In this document: in pieces, positions 49,386 to 58,979 of the stretch | How the letters are laid out: the number at the start of each line of letters is the position of its first letter | Numbering within the stretch: position 1 is the first letter of the stretch | Assembly: GCA_903901045.1 (NCBI GenBank) | Contig: CAIUPP010000138.1 | Location: forward strand, 1-64,000 | Direction: 5' to 3' | From: an uncultured Planctomycetota bacterium | Lineage (GTDB): Bacteria > Planctomycetota > Brocadiia > CAIUPP01 | Length of the DNA: 64,000 nt | The notes under the pieces: model-generated | What the model saw: the letters and a program-made list of their open reading frames with translations, nothing else | Told to the model about the DNA's origin: nothing | The model's database searches: none | Translations under genes and position numbers: made by a program

Positions 49386-51911
49386 ATGGCGCGCATCGAA
49401 CGCTGGCCCGTCCTGACTCGATACGCGGGGGACCGCCTGGCCCGCATCGCATTGCCGCTGGGGGGCATCGGCACCGGGACCGTCTCGCTCGGCGGACGGG
49501 GACAACTGCGCGACTGGGAGATCATGAACCGCCCGGCGAAGGGCTTCGCCCCCGAGCGGGCGTTCTTTGCGCTGCACGTGCGCGGCCCGCGCGGGCTGGC
49601 CGTCACCCGAGCGCTGGAGGGGGTGCTGCCCTCCGAGAACTACGAAGGCGCCAGCGGCGTCACGACGCCCAACCACGGCTGGCCCAGGTTCCGCCGCTGC
49701 GAATTCCTCGCCGCCTATCCGCTGGGGCAGGTGCGCCTCTCCGATCCGGACGTGCCGGTCAACGTCCGCATCGAGGCGTTCAACCCTCTGATCCCCGCCG
49801 ACGCGGACTCCAGCGGCATCCCCGTGGCCGTCCTGCGTTTCGTGCTGACCAACCGCACCGCCTCGGGGCTGACGGCCACCGTCTGCGGCAGCGTGGACAA
49901 TTTCATCGGGTTCGACGGCAAGGAGGGGAAGCCGCTCCGCAACCGGAACCGCTTCCGCCCCGTCGCGCCCGCCGGCATCTTCATGCAGTCGGAAGGAGTG
50001 AGCGCCGACGCGCCGCAGTTCGGCACGATGGCGCTGGCGACCACGGCGCGCGATGTCACCTGGCGCACCGCCTGGGCCAAGGCCACCTGGGGGGACAGCC
50101 TGCTGGACTTCCACGACGATCTGCACGAGGATGGTCGGCTGGATGAGCGCGACGGCGAAGGGGCGGATGCCCCCATCGCCTCGCTGGCCGCCACCGTTTC
50201 ACTTCCCCCGCGCGCCACGCGCGAGGTCGTGTTCCTCCTGGCCTGGCACTTCCCCAACCGCGTCACCTGGAGTCCCCGGAAGCAGCCCGCCTGCGATTGC
50301 GGCTCCGGCTGCGCCGAACCGCCGGAGGTCATCGGCAACTACTACACGACGCAGTACGCCGACGCCTGGGAGGTGATCGCGCGCACCGCGCCGCACCTGC
50401 CTCAACTCGAACGCAAGACGCTGGCGTTCGTGAACAGCTTCCTGGCGTCCAGTCTGCCGGAGGTCGTCAAAGAGGCCGCGCTGTACAACCTGAGCACGCT
50501 GCGCTCGCAGACCTGCTTTCGGACTCCGGACGGGCATTTCTTCGGCTGGGAGGGATGCGGCAATGACACCGGTTGCTGCATGGGCTCCTGCACGCACGTC
50601 TGGAACTATGAGCAGGCGACGGGGTTCCTCTTCGGCGGCCTGGCGCGTTCGATGCGCGAGGTGGAGTTCCTCCACGCGACCGCCCCAAACGGCCTGATGA
50701 GCTTCCGCACCACGCTCCCGCTGGCGCGCGCCCTGGACTACGGCATCGCCGCCGCCGACGGGCAGATGGGCTGCCTGATGCGCCTCTACCGCGAGTGGCA
50801 GCTATCGGGAGACCTCGACTGGCTCCGCCGCCTCTGGCCCGGCGCGCGCAAGGCGATGGAGTTCTGCTGGATTCCCGGCGGCTGGGACGCCGACCAGGAT
50901 GGCGTGATGGAGGGGTGCCAGCACAACACCATGGATGTGGAGTACTACGGCCCCAACCCGCAGATGGGGGCCTGGTACCTCGGCGCGTTGCGCGCCTGCG
51001 AGGAGATGGCCGACGCGGCGGGGGATGCGCCGTTCGCGCGCCGCTGCCGCGCGCTCTTCGAGCGCGGCAGCCGCTGGGTCGATGCGCGCCTGTTCAATGG
51101 AGAGTACTACGAGCAGGAGATTCGCCCGACCGCGCTTGAAAACATCGCCCCCGGCCTGCGCCACAACATGGGCGCCAACGATCCGCGCGATCCCATCCTC
51201 CAGCTTGGCGCCGGCTGCCTGGTGGACCAGCTCGTCGGCCAGCAGGTGGCGCAACTCCTGGGGCTGGGCGACCTGCTCGACCCGCGTCACGTCCGCAAGA
51301 CGCTCCGCAGCATTATGAAGCACAATTTCAAGAGCCCGCTCTACCGGCATTTCAACCACCTGCGCACCTTCGCCTTGAACGACGAGTCCGCCCTCCTGAT
51401 GGCCAGCTACCCGCGCGGCCGCCGCCCGAAGCGCCCCTTCCCCTACTACAATGAAGTGATGACCGGCTTCGAGTACGTGGCGGCCATCCACATGCTCCAG
51501 GAAGGCCAGACCGCCGCCGGCCTCAAGTGCATCGCCGCGATTCGCGCGCGATACGATGGCGCGCGGCGCAGCCCGTTCGATGAGGCGGAATGCGGTCATC
51601 ATTACGCGCGCGCGATGGCCAGTTGGGGCGCGGTGCTCGCGCTCAGCGGCTTCCATTATTCCGCCGTGGAACGCGAACTTCGCTTCGCCGCCTCCCCGCG
51701 GCCCGCGCAGTGGTTCTGGTCCAATGGCAGCGCCTGGGGAACGTTCGCGCAGCGCCCGGGCCCTCGCGGGACCGCCGTGGAGTTGAAACTCCTGCACGGA
51801 ACTCTGGAATTGCGCCGCCTCTCCCTTGCGGGGGCGGGAGCCGTGGAGTGGAGCCGCGCGCGGCGGATCAAGGCAGGTCAAACGCTTCGATCGCTCCTCG
51901 CCCCGGGGTGA
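49386..51911 (+). CDS. GH116 beta-glucosidase/glucosylceramidase-like enzyme
   Basis: 841 residues. An N-terminal beta domain (IALPLGGIGTGTVSLGGRG, DWEIMNRPAKG) and a C-terminal (alpha/alpha)6 DUF608 domain with QHNTMDVEYYGPNPQMGAWY match GH116, the family of GBA2 and bacterial beta-glucosidases. It hydrolyses beta-glucosides or beta-xylosides with retention. No signal peptide. It is the third gene of the cluster, 58 bases after the DUF1284-like gene. Confidence 0.9.
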   Translation: MARIERWPVLTRYAGDRLARIALPLGGIGTGTVSLGGRGQLRDWEIMNRPAKGFAPERAFFALHVRGPRGLAVTRALEGVLPSENYEGASGVTTPNHGWPRFRRCEFLAAYPLGQVRLSDPDVPVNVRIEAFNPLIPADADSSGIPVAVLRFVLTNRTASGLTATVCGSVDNFIGFDGKEGKPLRNRNRFRPVAPAGIFMQSEGVSADAPQFGTMALATTARDVTWRTAWAKATWGDSLLDFHDDLHEDGRLDERDGEGADAPIASLAATVSLPPRATREVVFLLAWHFPNRVTWSPRKQPACDCGSGCAEPPEVIGNYYTTQYADAWEVIARTAPHLPQLERKTLAFVNSFLASSLPEVVKEAALYNLSTLRSQTCFRTPDGHFFGWEGCGNDTGCCMGSCTHVWNYEQATGFLFGGLARSMREVEFLHATAPNGLMSFRTTLPLARALDYGIAAADGQMGCLMRLYREWQLSGDLDWLRRLWPGARKAMEFCWIPGGWDADQDGVMEGCQHNTMDVEYYGPNPQMGAWYLGALRACEEMADAAGDAPFARRCRALFERGSRWVDARLFNGEYYEQEIRPTALENIAPGLRHNMGANDPRDPILQLGAGCLVDQLVGQQVAQLLGLGDLLDPRHVRKTLRSIMKHNFKSPLYRHFNHLRTFALNDESALLMASYPRGRRPKRPFPYYNEVMTGFEYVAAIHMLQEGQTAAGLKCIAAIRARYDGARRSPFDEAECGHHYARAMASWGAVLALSGFHYSAVERELRFAASPRPAQWFWSNGSAWGTFAQRPGPRGTAVELKLLHGTLELRRLSLAGAGAVEWSRARRIKAGQTLRSLLAPG

Positions 51912-51930
51912 ACCCGGCGGCGCAGGCGCA

Positions 51931-54900
51931 TCACAACTTGGCCGCGGCGGCGCGGATGGCCGCGATCAGGTCCTCCGACAGCCCGCCCTTGGTCAGGTAG
52001 CCCGCGGCGCCGGCTTGCTGCATGGCCGCAGCGATCCCCTTCTCAATGTGCATCGACAGCCCCAGCACCTTGATGGCGGGCATTTGATTGCGCAGGATTC
52101 GAGTCAGTTCCACCCCGCTCATCCCCGGCATGGAGACGTCGGTCACCACCACGTCGGGCGCGAGCCGGCGCGCCAGTTCCAGCGCCTCTTCTCCGTTGCG
52201 CGCTTCGCCCACCACCTCGATATCCGCCTCCAGTTGAATCAGGCTGGACAACCCCTGGCGCATGATCTTGTGGTCGTCGACCAGCAGCAGGCGGATTCTC
52301 CGCACGTTCCCAGCGGGAGCTTTCTCCGGTTGTGCGGGGGCCGGTGCGGGGGCGGCGGCGGGCCGCGCGGCCGCGGCGAGCGGCGCATCCGCCGATGGGG
52401 CGGTCAGGATGATGCGCGTCCCCTGCCCCGGCGCGCTTTCAACCTCCATGACGCCCCCCAGGTATGCCAGCCGCTGCTGGATGCTGAACAACCCGAAGCC
52501 TCCCCCGCTCTGCGGGCTCAGCGAGTCCGGGTGCAGGCCGCACCCCTTGTCCTCGACGAGGATCTTCGTCCACCCCTCCCCGGTGCGCAGCATGGTGACG
52601 TGCGCCTCGCGCACGCCGGAGTGCTTCAGCGCGTTCAGGAGCAGTTCGCGGATGGACTCGAACAGCAGCAGGCGCACCGGCTCGGATGCCGGCTCGGCGT
52701 CGTTATTGGCGCGGACGTGGACCTTGAAGAGGCTCTTCTCCTCCATGCGCCCGGCCAGCCAGCCCAGCGCCGCAGCCAGCCCTCCCTGGTGCAGAATGGG
52801 AGGGCTCAGTTCGACCGTCAGCGAGCGCGAGGCGGCGATCGCCTCCTTGATGATGGACTCCACTCCCTGCACGGTGGACTCGACCGTCCGCCGGTCCGCG
52901 CGCTTGATCAATCCCAACTGCATCGTGGCGGCGACGAGCAGTTGCTGGACGTGATCGTGCAGGATGGTGGCCAGGCGCTTGCGCTCGCGCTGCTCGGTCA
53001 TGGAGAGGTCCGAGGCCAGCGCGCGCAACTGATCGGCCAGCCGATGCGCCTCCGCGGTGCGTTCGGCCACGCGCTGTTCCAGCGTTTCGTTGAGCTCCTT
53101 CAACTGCCGCTCCGCCTGCTTGCGCGCGGTGATGTCCACGAGGGTCGAAAGGACCACCCGCTCGCCCCGCACGGTGAGCACCTGCGCCGAAAGCTGCGCC
53201 ACGAAGCGCTCGCCGCTCTTCCGGCGGAACTCCTCTTCCCACCCTCGCACCGCGCCCTTCTCCCGCAATTCCCTGATGAAGAGCGCCCGGGCTTCGGCCG
53301 TCGGCCAGATGGAGAGCGTGCCGGCCGGCCGGCCGATGACCTCCTCCCGGCTGTAGCCGTTCATGGCCACCCAGGTATCGTTCACCTCCAGGAACCGCCC
53401 GTCCTCCAGGCGCGTCATGGCGACGGCGGCCGGGTTGGAGGCGAAGGCCCGCGCGAACTTCTCCTCGGACAGGCTCAGCGCTTCCTCCGCAAGTTTGCGC
53501 TCGGTGATGTCCACGTGGATCCAGAGCCGGCCGTATGATTTCCCCTGGATGTTCAGGGGAACAAAATCCCTCAGGCATGTCTCCCCGTTCTTCATGGCGA
53601 GTTCTTCGCCCTTCACCGGTTTTCCCCTGGCAACGATTTCCAGGATGCGTGAGCCGGCTTCCTCGGAATGCAGGTAGCCGCTCTTGATCTTCTCGATCAT
53701 ATCGCGGGAAGCGAGCCCCACGAGGTCGGCGGGCGCATCCTTCAGGCCGAAACGGTCGCAGAACGCCTGGTTGGCGAACTCAACCCGCCCCGCGTCCGTC
53801 ACCAGCAGCACCCCGGAGTACATGCTGGAGAGGACCGAATAGAAGCGCTGCAGCGTAGTTTGCAGAACGCTTTCGGCCTTCTTTCGCTCGGTGATGTCAA
53901 TACAGATGCCTGACATGCGCAGGGGCCGGCCGGCGGCATCGTACGTCGTATCACCCAACGCGCTGACCCACCGCACCTCGCCCGAGGGCAGGAGGACCCG
54001 GCATTCATTCTCCAGCCGCGCGTGACTTTGAATGGCCTGGCGGATCCGTTCGTCCGCGCCCTTGCGATCATCGGGGTGGAGGGCGCCGCGCCACGCTTCG
54101 AAAGAGGCCTTCGCTTGTGCCGGGTCAAGGCCGAAGAGGCGGAACATTTCGGCGGACCATTCCAGCTTTTCCGTCGTCATGTCCCAGTCCCACATGCCGG
54201 CATCCGCCGATTTCTGCGCGAGGGCCAGCCGCTGCTCGCTCAGGCGCAGCGCCTCCTCGGCCTTCTTTCGCTCGGTGATATCCACCAGGCTTACGACCGC
54301 GCCGCGCGGACGCCCCCGGTCGTCCAGCAGGGGGGTGCCATAGCCCAATACGTGGCGGACCATTCCGTCGTCGAAGACCAGGGTGATCTCGAAATCCCTG
54401 ACATGCTCGCCGCGGGCCGCCCGCTGGGCGGGCAGTTCGTCGATCCGCAGCTCGCGCCCCTCCTTGAAGACCCGGAAATGGCGCGGCTTGCTTTCCGGCG
54501 GCCCCGACAGCGAGAGTTCGCCGTCGCGGGGAACCCGTAAAATCTCATTCGCCAGCCGGTTGCCTACGAGGTGGAGACAGTCGGGGTCATGGGCGATGAA
54601 GACAGGCATGGGAACGGCTTCAAGCAGGACGGCCAACTCCTCGGCCCGCTCGCGTTCGCGCCGTTCGCTTTCGCGCAGCGCCTCTTCCGCCAGCGCGTGC
54701 GCGGCGCGCAGGCGGATCGTCTGGACGCCGTGGGCGAAATCGCCGGCCAGCTCCGTCAGCAGCTTCACCTCCTCGTCGGAGAAGGGGTCCGGCTCGCGGG
54801 AGTAAATGGTCAGCGCCCCGAACGCCCGGCCCTCCGCCATCATCGGAAGGGCGATGGAGGAAGCATACCCGCGCCGCAGCGCCTCCGCGCGCCAGGGCGC

Positions 54901-56457
54901 GAAGGCGGGATCGGTGAGCATGTTGCGGCAGACGCGAGCTTGCCCGGTGCGAATCGCCGTGCCCGTGGGCCCCCGCCCGCGCTCCGCGTCCGCCCAGGTG
55001 ATCCGCAGGGTGTCCAGGTACCCTTCCTCAAATCCGGCGCAGGCGACCGGCAGGACGCTGCGCGCCTCGTCCTGCTGCGCCATCCCCACCCAGACCATCG
55101 CATGCCCGCAGTCTTCCACGATGACGCGGCAGACCGCCCGCAGATAAGCCGCCTCGTCGCCGGCGCGCAGCAGCGCCTGGTCGCTCCGGCTGTGCGCGCG
55201 CAGTGTGCGGTTGAGGCGATGCAACTGGTCTTCCACCTGCTTCTGCCCGGTGACGTCCCTGAAGACCACCGCGAACTGCCCGGGGGCGGGACGGTAGGCC
55301 AGCACGGCGTAGTGCCGTTGGAGGGCGGGGGAGTAATTGTCAAATCGCACCGCCTCGCCGGTCTGCGCGACCGCGCCGTACATCCGCAGCCACTTCGGAT
55401 CATCCCCCGGCAGAATTTCATTGTGCGTCCGGCCAACCACCTCCTCGCGCTTCAGCCCGGTCAGGCGCTCGAACGCCGGGTTGATGTCCAGAAAACGGTA
55501 GTCCACCGGCGTTCCCTGCTCGTCCGTAACGACCTCGTGGATGGCGAAGCCCTCGGTCATTCCGTTGAACAAAGCGTGGTAACGTTCTTCGCTGGCGCGC
55601 AAGGCCTGTTCCAGCGGAATGTCCCAGCGGCCCGTCTCGCGCACCGACGCAATCGCCGCCACGATCATGTACGCCCCGCCGAGGAATTGCGCCGCGCGCG
55701 CAGTCCAACTCAGCGCGCCGCCAAGCACCGACTCGATCATGATGCCGAATATCCCCGTCGCCACCAGCAAAAGGGCCGGCGCGTACCAGCGCACGAAGGC
55801 CGAAGGGGATGGGCGGTTGGAGAACCCGAGCAGCGCCGCGGCGAACGCAAACATGGCGGCGGCCATGCCGAGCACGAAACCCCGGATCGGCGTGCCCCCC
55901 TCTCCCTGCACGAAGAAGACCGGCATCCACCTCAGCAGCGACAACAGGACGACAAACCACACGGCGCACACCGCGCAGGCGTAAGCCATCGTCAGGATCA
56001 GACCGCGCTGCCCCAGCGCGGGACGCGGTTTCATGGAGAGGACCGCGCCGGCCAGACAACAGAACGCCGCGAAGCAGACCAGCGTGTTGTGAATGCCGAT
56101 GACGACGTCGATGCCATGCGACAGGAGCAGCGGCGCCAGCGTGCCGGCGGCCCCCCAGATGACGATGCCGCCGCCCAGCAGCAACAACCCCGGCGCGCCG
56201 CGCGCGACAAAACTCCTTCCAACCAGAATCGCGACGGTGACCGAGGCCAGCGTGGAGAAGAAGAAGTTGAACAACATCAGCAGGAACTGTGATTCATGGG
56301 CTCCCTGCAAATCCGCACGCCACAATAGGAGCAGCGCGGCGAATAGCACCGGGATCGGCAGCCAGGCCAGCCGATGCCCCCACCTCCCCGCGGGAAGTGG
56401 GAGAGGCATCTCCGACGTGGCCGATTTCGGCCGGTCCCGACCTGGCTCGTTGCTCAC
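51931..56457 (-). CDS. Multi-PAS hybrid histidine kinase with C-terminal receiver
   Basis: About 1508 residues. Seven or eight membrane helices (25-260) are followed by a PAS domain near 300, a GAF domain near 440-570, four more PAS/PAC units to about 1090 (each ending in DITERKKAE-like text), and a HisKA_3 helix with ATILHDHVQQ near 1167. The ATPase is at 1230-1330 (RELLLNALKHSG, GGGFGLFSIQQR). A Pro/Ala linker leads to a NarL-type receiver (RIRLLLVDDHKIMRQG, VVTDVSMPGMSG), but no LuxR helix-turn-helix follows. It would pass phosphate to another protein. A GTG at 56457 after AAGGAG is the likely start. Confidence 0.9.
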   Translation of the reverse strand: MSNEPGRDRPKSATSEMPLPLPAGRWGHRLAWLPIPVLFAALLLLWRADLQGAHESQFLLMLFNFFFSTLASVTVAILVGRSFVARGAPGLLLLGGGIVIWGAAGTLAPLLLSHGIDVVIGIHNTLVCFAAFCCLAGAVLSMKPRPALGQRGLILTMAYACAVCAVWFVVLLSLLRWMPVFFVQGEGGTPIRGFVLGMAAAMFAFAAALLGFSNRPSPSAFVRWYAPALLLVATGIFGIMIESVLGGALSWTARAAQFLGGAYMIVAAIASVRETGRWDIPLEQALRASEERYHALFNGMTEGFAIHEVVTDEQGTPVDYRFLDINPAFERLTGLKREEVVGRTHNEILPGDDPKWLRMYGAVAQTGEAVRFDNYSPALQRHYAVLAYRPAPGQFAVVFRDVTGQKQVEDQLHRLNRTLRAHSRSDQALLRAGDEAAYLRAVCRVIVEDCGHAMVWVGMAQQDEARSVLPVACAGFEEGYLDTLRITWADAERGRGPTGTAIRTGQARVCRNMLTDPAFAPWRAEALRRGYASSIALPMMAEGRAFGALTIYSREPDPFSDEEVKLLTELAGDFAHGVQTIRLRAAHALAEEALRESERRERERAEELAVLLEAVPMPVFIAHDPDCLHLVGNRLANEILRVPRDGELSLSGPPESKPRHFRVFKEGRELRIDELPAQRAARGEHVRDFEITLVFDDGMVRHVLGYGTPLLDDRGRPRGAVVSLVDITERKKAEEALRLSEQRLALAQKSADAGMWDWDMTTEKLEWSAEMFRLFGLDPAQAKASFEAWRGALHPDDRKGADERIRQAIQSHARLENECRVLLPSGEVRWVSALGDTTYDAAGRPLRMSGICIDITERKKAESVLQTTLQRFYSVLSSMYSGVLLVTDAGRVEFANQAFCDRFGLKDAPADLVGLASRDMIEKIKSGYLHSEEAGSRILEIVARGKPVKGEELAMKNGETCLRDFVPLNIQGKSYGRLWIHVDITERKLAEEALSLSEEKFARAFASNPAAVAMTRLEDGRFLEVNDTWVAMNGYSREEVIGRPAGTLSIWPTAEARALFIRELREKGAVRGWEEEFRRKSGERFVAQLSAQVLTVRGERVVLSTLVDITARKQAERQLKELNETLEQRVAERTAEAHRLADQLRALASDLSMTEQRERKRLATILHDHVQQLLVAATMQLGLIKRADRRTVESTVQGVESIIKEAIAASRSLTVELSPPILHQGGLAAALGWLAGRMEEKSLFKVHVRANNDAEPASEPVRLLLFESIRELLLNALKHSGVREAHVTMLRTGEGWTKILVEDKGCGLHPDSLSPQSGGGFGLFSIQQRLAYLGGVMEVESAPGQGTRIILTAPSADAPLAAAARPAAAPAPAPAQPEKAPAGNVRRIRLLLVDDHKIMRQGLSSLIQLEADIEVVGEARNGEEALELARRLAPDVVVTDVSMPGMSGVELTRILRNQMPAIKVLGLSMHIEKGIAAAMQQAGAAGYLTKGGLSEDLIAAIRAAAAKL

Positions 56458-56644
56458 AAATGCTCCTTCAAACCTCGGCGAACGCCACCGACGCTTACGG
56501 GAGTATTCCGGCAAAGCCCCTTCTGCCGACTCTTGACATTGGGTGGTAATTGTAACAGGAACGGCGGGGCGAGCCTAGGGCGAGTTTCACAACTTGACAT
56601 GTAGCGCGGACTATCCCCTCGACCAACTCGGGGCCGTGGGTCGA

Positions 56645-56689
56645 GGTGGGGACACAAAACTTTCCTTTGGAAAGTATTGTGTCCCCACC
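56645..56689. repeat. Dispersed palindrome family P1, copy 4
   Basis: GGTGGGGACACAAAACTTTC, TTTGGAAAGTATTGTGTCCC and CACC with CGGCCC after it, as in copies 1 and 3. It sits between the kinase and YkgJ genes. TTTCAACAAAGC follows at about 56713. Confidence 0.75.
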
Positions 56690-56735
56690 GGCCCGGCCTG
56701 CCAACCGGGATGGTTTCAACAAAGCAAAACCAGTT

Positions 56736-57116
56736 CTAGAGTGAATCGCCCCCTGGCGCGCTGGGTTTCGTCGCAGGCACCGGAAGCGCGCAGGCCGCTT
56801 CCAGCGGCGGCAGGCCGACGCGCGAACGCGCCTCCTGGCACTGCGGATCGCCGGCGGGGAAATCGCGGCAGACCCGCGGCCGCGTGGGGTGGATCGTGCA
56901 GAGACTGTCGGGCCCCAGAAAGCTGCAACGCTCGTGGAACGGGAGCGGATAGAGCTTGTACGCCCAGTCATCCTCGCGCAGATGGTCCGGCAGGCGGTAC
57001 CCCTCGGAGCGAATGCGCGGCTCCATCTCCGCATCCGCCTCGGAGACGAACACCGGGAACGTCCGGCAACACGCGCCGCAGCCGTCGCACTCCATCCGCA
57101 TCCTCCAGCCCGTCAT
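56736..57116 (-). CDS. YkgJ-type cysteine cluster protein
   Basis: About 126 residues. CDGCGACCRTFPVFVSEADA, RCSFLGPDSLCTIHPTRPRV and CRDFPAG give the eight-Cys pattern of the YkgJ family, which probably holds an Fe-S or zinc cluster. Function unknown. The ATG at 57116 is chosen because it precedes the Cys motif closely; 57101 is also possible. Confidence 0.82.
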   Translation of the reverse strand: MTGWRMRMECDGCGACCRTFPVFVSEADAEMEPRIRSEGYRLPDHLREDDWAYKLYPLPFHERCSFLGPDSLCTIHPTRPRVCRDFPAGDPQCQEARSRVGLPPLEAACALPVPATKPSAPGGDSL

Positions 57117-57190
57117 GTCAACGCGCCCCACGCAGACGCGCCTCACTACATCATAGCATGAAGGGGGACTCGGATGGGCGCCGAGGCGAC

Positions 57191-58630
57191 TTACCAAAGC
57201 AACCGCTCTGCCTGGCCCAGCAGGTAGACGAAGATGTGGGCGGGGACGCGAAGGAACGCTGTCTCCGCGTTCCTGAAGCGCTGGACATCGAAGTCTTCTT
57301 CCCGCCGGGTGACCCAGTAGGCCGACTTCACTTTCTCCCGCCCGCAGAACGCCACAATGCCCTCGCTCTCACGCAAGGGCGCCTTCTCCCGGTACTTGAC
57401 CTCCACGGGAATCAGGTAAGCCGGACTCCGCACGATAATATCCACTTCCTTCTGTGTGGCCGCATCTCGCCAGTAGGTGATCTGCGGGACATCGCGGTAG
57501 TGGTATGCGAAGAGATGACGCAAGACGGTCGTCTCCGCGATGGTTCCCATTTCCTCCGGGTTGTTGAGCACCTCCTCTCCCCGCAGCAAGACGGCATTTC
57601 TCAGGGCTGCGTCGACGAGATAGACCTTGGGCTGAGCCTTTAGCACCTTCTTGCCTGTGGGAGCGTAAGGAGGCAGCAGGTAGATCAAATTCGCTTTCTT
57701 TAGGACCTCTAAATGGTTCAAGACCGTGGGGCGAGTCAGTTCCAGGGCATCGGCGCACTTTCGGGCCACAAAGAGACCGCCGCTGTTCAGGCAGATGTAA
57801 ATGAACAGTTTCTCCAAGTCGTTGACGCTGCGGATACCGAACAGGCTTGCCATGTCTCGTTTGATGACTCGCTCCACCACGTCCTCTCGCAGGAGGCGCT
57901 GTGAGAGCGTCGAGTCGTTCTGTCTGGCGGTCTCAGGAAAACCGCCCACAAGAAGGTATCGTTGGAACAGGGGCATGAGGGGTCTGAACTGAGTGGCAAG
58001 AAGAGACAGGTCATCCTTCTTAATCTTGAACAAGTCTATAGGCCGCAGGTCATCGGGAATTTGGCCGGTGCGTTCACCCCGTATCTGAAGGAACTCGTAG
58101 AAGGACAAAGTGGGTATCTGGACGGTCAGCCAGCGGCCGACTCCGCTTTCGGTGAGTTTCTGGTGATGGGCCACACTGGCCGAGCCGGTCGCCAGAATGC
58201 GGTACTCAGGATTGTGGTCAACAAGTTGCTTGATGTGAAGCTCCCAGTCGCTTGAGTACTGCACCTCGTCCAAGAGCAGGACAGCGGGTTTCCCCTGGGG
58301 ATAGGTGCTCTCGTGGTAGAGCTTGAGTATCTTGGGCAGGGTGAAAATCTTAAGCAAGGGATGGTCAAGGCTGATATAGCAGATGCTCTTGGGGTCGGCC
58401 CCCTCCTTGAGAAGCGATTCGGCTATCTGGAAAAGAATGGTGGTCTTGCCGACGCGCCTCGGCCCTGAAAGATGAATCGCTCGCTGGAGCTCGGACTTGG
58501 CGAGGTAATCGTGGCAGACTTGGAAGGCTATGCGGCGAAACTTAGGGACAACCAATGGACGACCACCCCACCAGGGGTTGTATCCTTGGAGAACGCTCAG
58601 GAGTTCCGCGCGGTCGAGCAAGTCGTTCAT
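57191..58630 (-). CDS. AAA_14 / DUF4143 ATP-binding protein
   Basis: About 479 residues. Walker A GPRRVGKTTI, Walker B AVLLLDEVQYSSDWE and the sensor LATGSASVAHH belong to the AAA_14 group; a DUF4143 C-terminal region with PVEVKYREKAPL, like a PD-(D/E)XK nuclease edge, follows a winged helix (TRPTVLNHLEVLKKANLIYL). Such proteins are common, sporadically distributed and often mobile. GC is lower than in neighbours. A palindrome overlaps its promoter. Confidence 0.88.
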   Translation of the reverse strand: MNDLLDRAELLSVLQGYNPWWGGRPLVVPKFRRIAFQVCHDYLAKSELQRAIHLSGPRRVGKTTILFQIAESLLKEGADPKSICYISLDHPLLKIFTLPKILKLYHESTYPQGKPAVLLLDEVQYSSDWELHIKQLVDHNPEYRILATGSASVAHHQKLTESGVGRWLTVQIPTLSFYEFLQIRGERTGQIPDDLRPIDLFKIKKDDLSLLATQFRPLMPLFQRYLLVGGFPETARQNDSTLSQRLLREDVVERVIKRDMASLFGIRSVNDLEKLFIYICLNSGGLFVARKCADALELTRPTVLNHLEVLKKANLIYLLPPYAPTGKKVLKAQPKVYLVDAALRNAVLLRGEEVLNNPEEMGTIAETTVLRHLFAYHYRDVPQITYWRDAATQKEVDIIVRSPAYLIPVEVKYREKAPLRESEGIVAFCGREKVKSAYWVTRREEDFDVQRFRNAETAFLRVPAHIFVYLLGQAERLLW

Positions 58631-58658
58631 GCCAAGTTCCTTACCAATTATACCCATT

Positions 58659-58701
58659 AATGGTAAAGTGTACTATACCATTCCATGACCTAATTGGTCA
58701 A
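58659..58701 (-). promoter_or_regulatory. Promoter with overlapping operator-like palindrome
   Basis: On the minus strand TTGACC (58701-58696), 18 bases, TATAGT (58677-58672). A palindrome with arms AATGGTA/TACCATT (58659-58682) covers the -10 box, so a repressor, perhaps the ATPase itself through its winged helix, could shut the gene off. Confidence 0.6.
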
Positions 58702-58894
58702 TATCGCCTTCGGTTCCATCCTCCCGCCCTCCCAGGGAAAGTGCCCCTTCATCGTAGAGAAGCCGACCCGCCCGACTGATCTTGTGTTAGACGATGAAGC
58801 GTCGTGGTGAGTTGAAAATGATGGTTTCAACAGAGCAAGCGTTAGTCTATTGAGCGACAAGGGCCATTTTTTGACCGATGCCGTTGAAGCAAGC

Positions 58895-58979
58895 TGGTGC
58901 GAGGGAGGGGAGTCGAACCCCTACCCCTTTCGGGACTGGATCCTAAGTCCAGCGCGTATGCCAATTCCGCCACCCTCGC
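58895..58979 (-). tRNA. tRNA-Leu (anticodon UAG)
   Basis: 85 bases including an encoded CCA. The acceptor stem GCGAGGG/CCCTCGC, D-arm TGGCGGAATTGG, anticodon arm CTGGA-CTTAGGA-TCCAG (anticodon TAG), a long variable arm and GGTTCGACTCC are all present. The 3' end of the integrase gene reads into its 5' half. Confidence 0.95.

Noticed and set aside
54571-56292. 573-codon plus-strand ORF opposite the histidine kinase
   Set aside because: Antisense shadow with Arg/His-rich low-complexity sequence.
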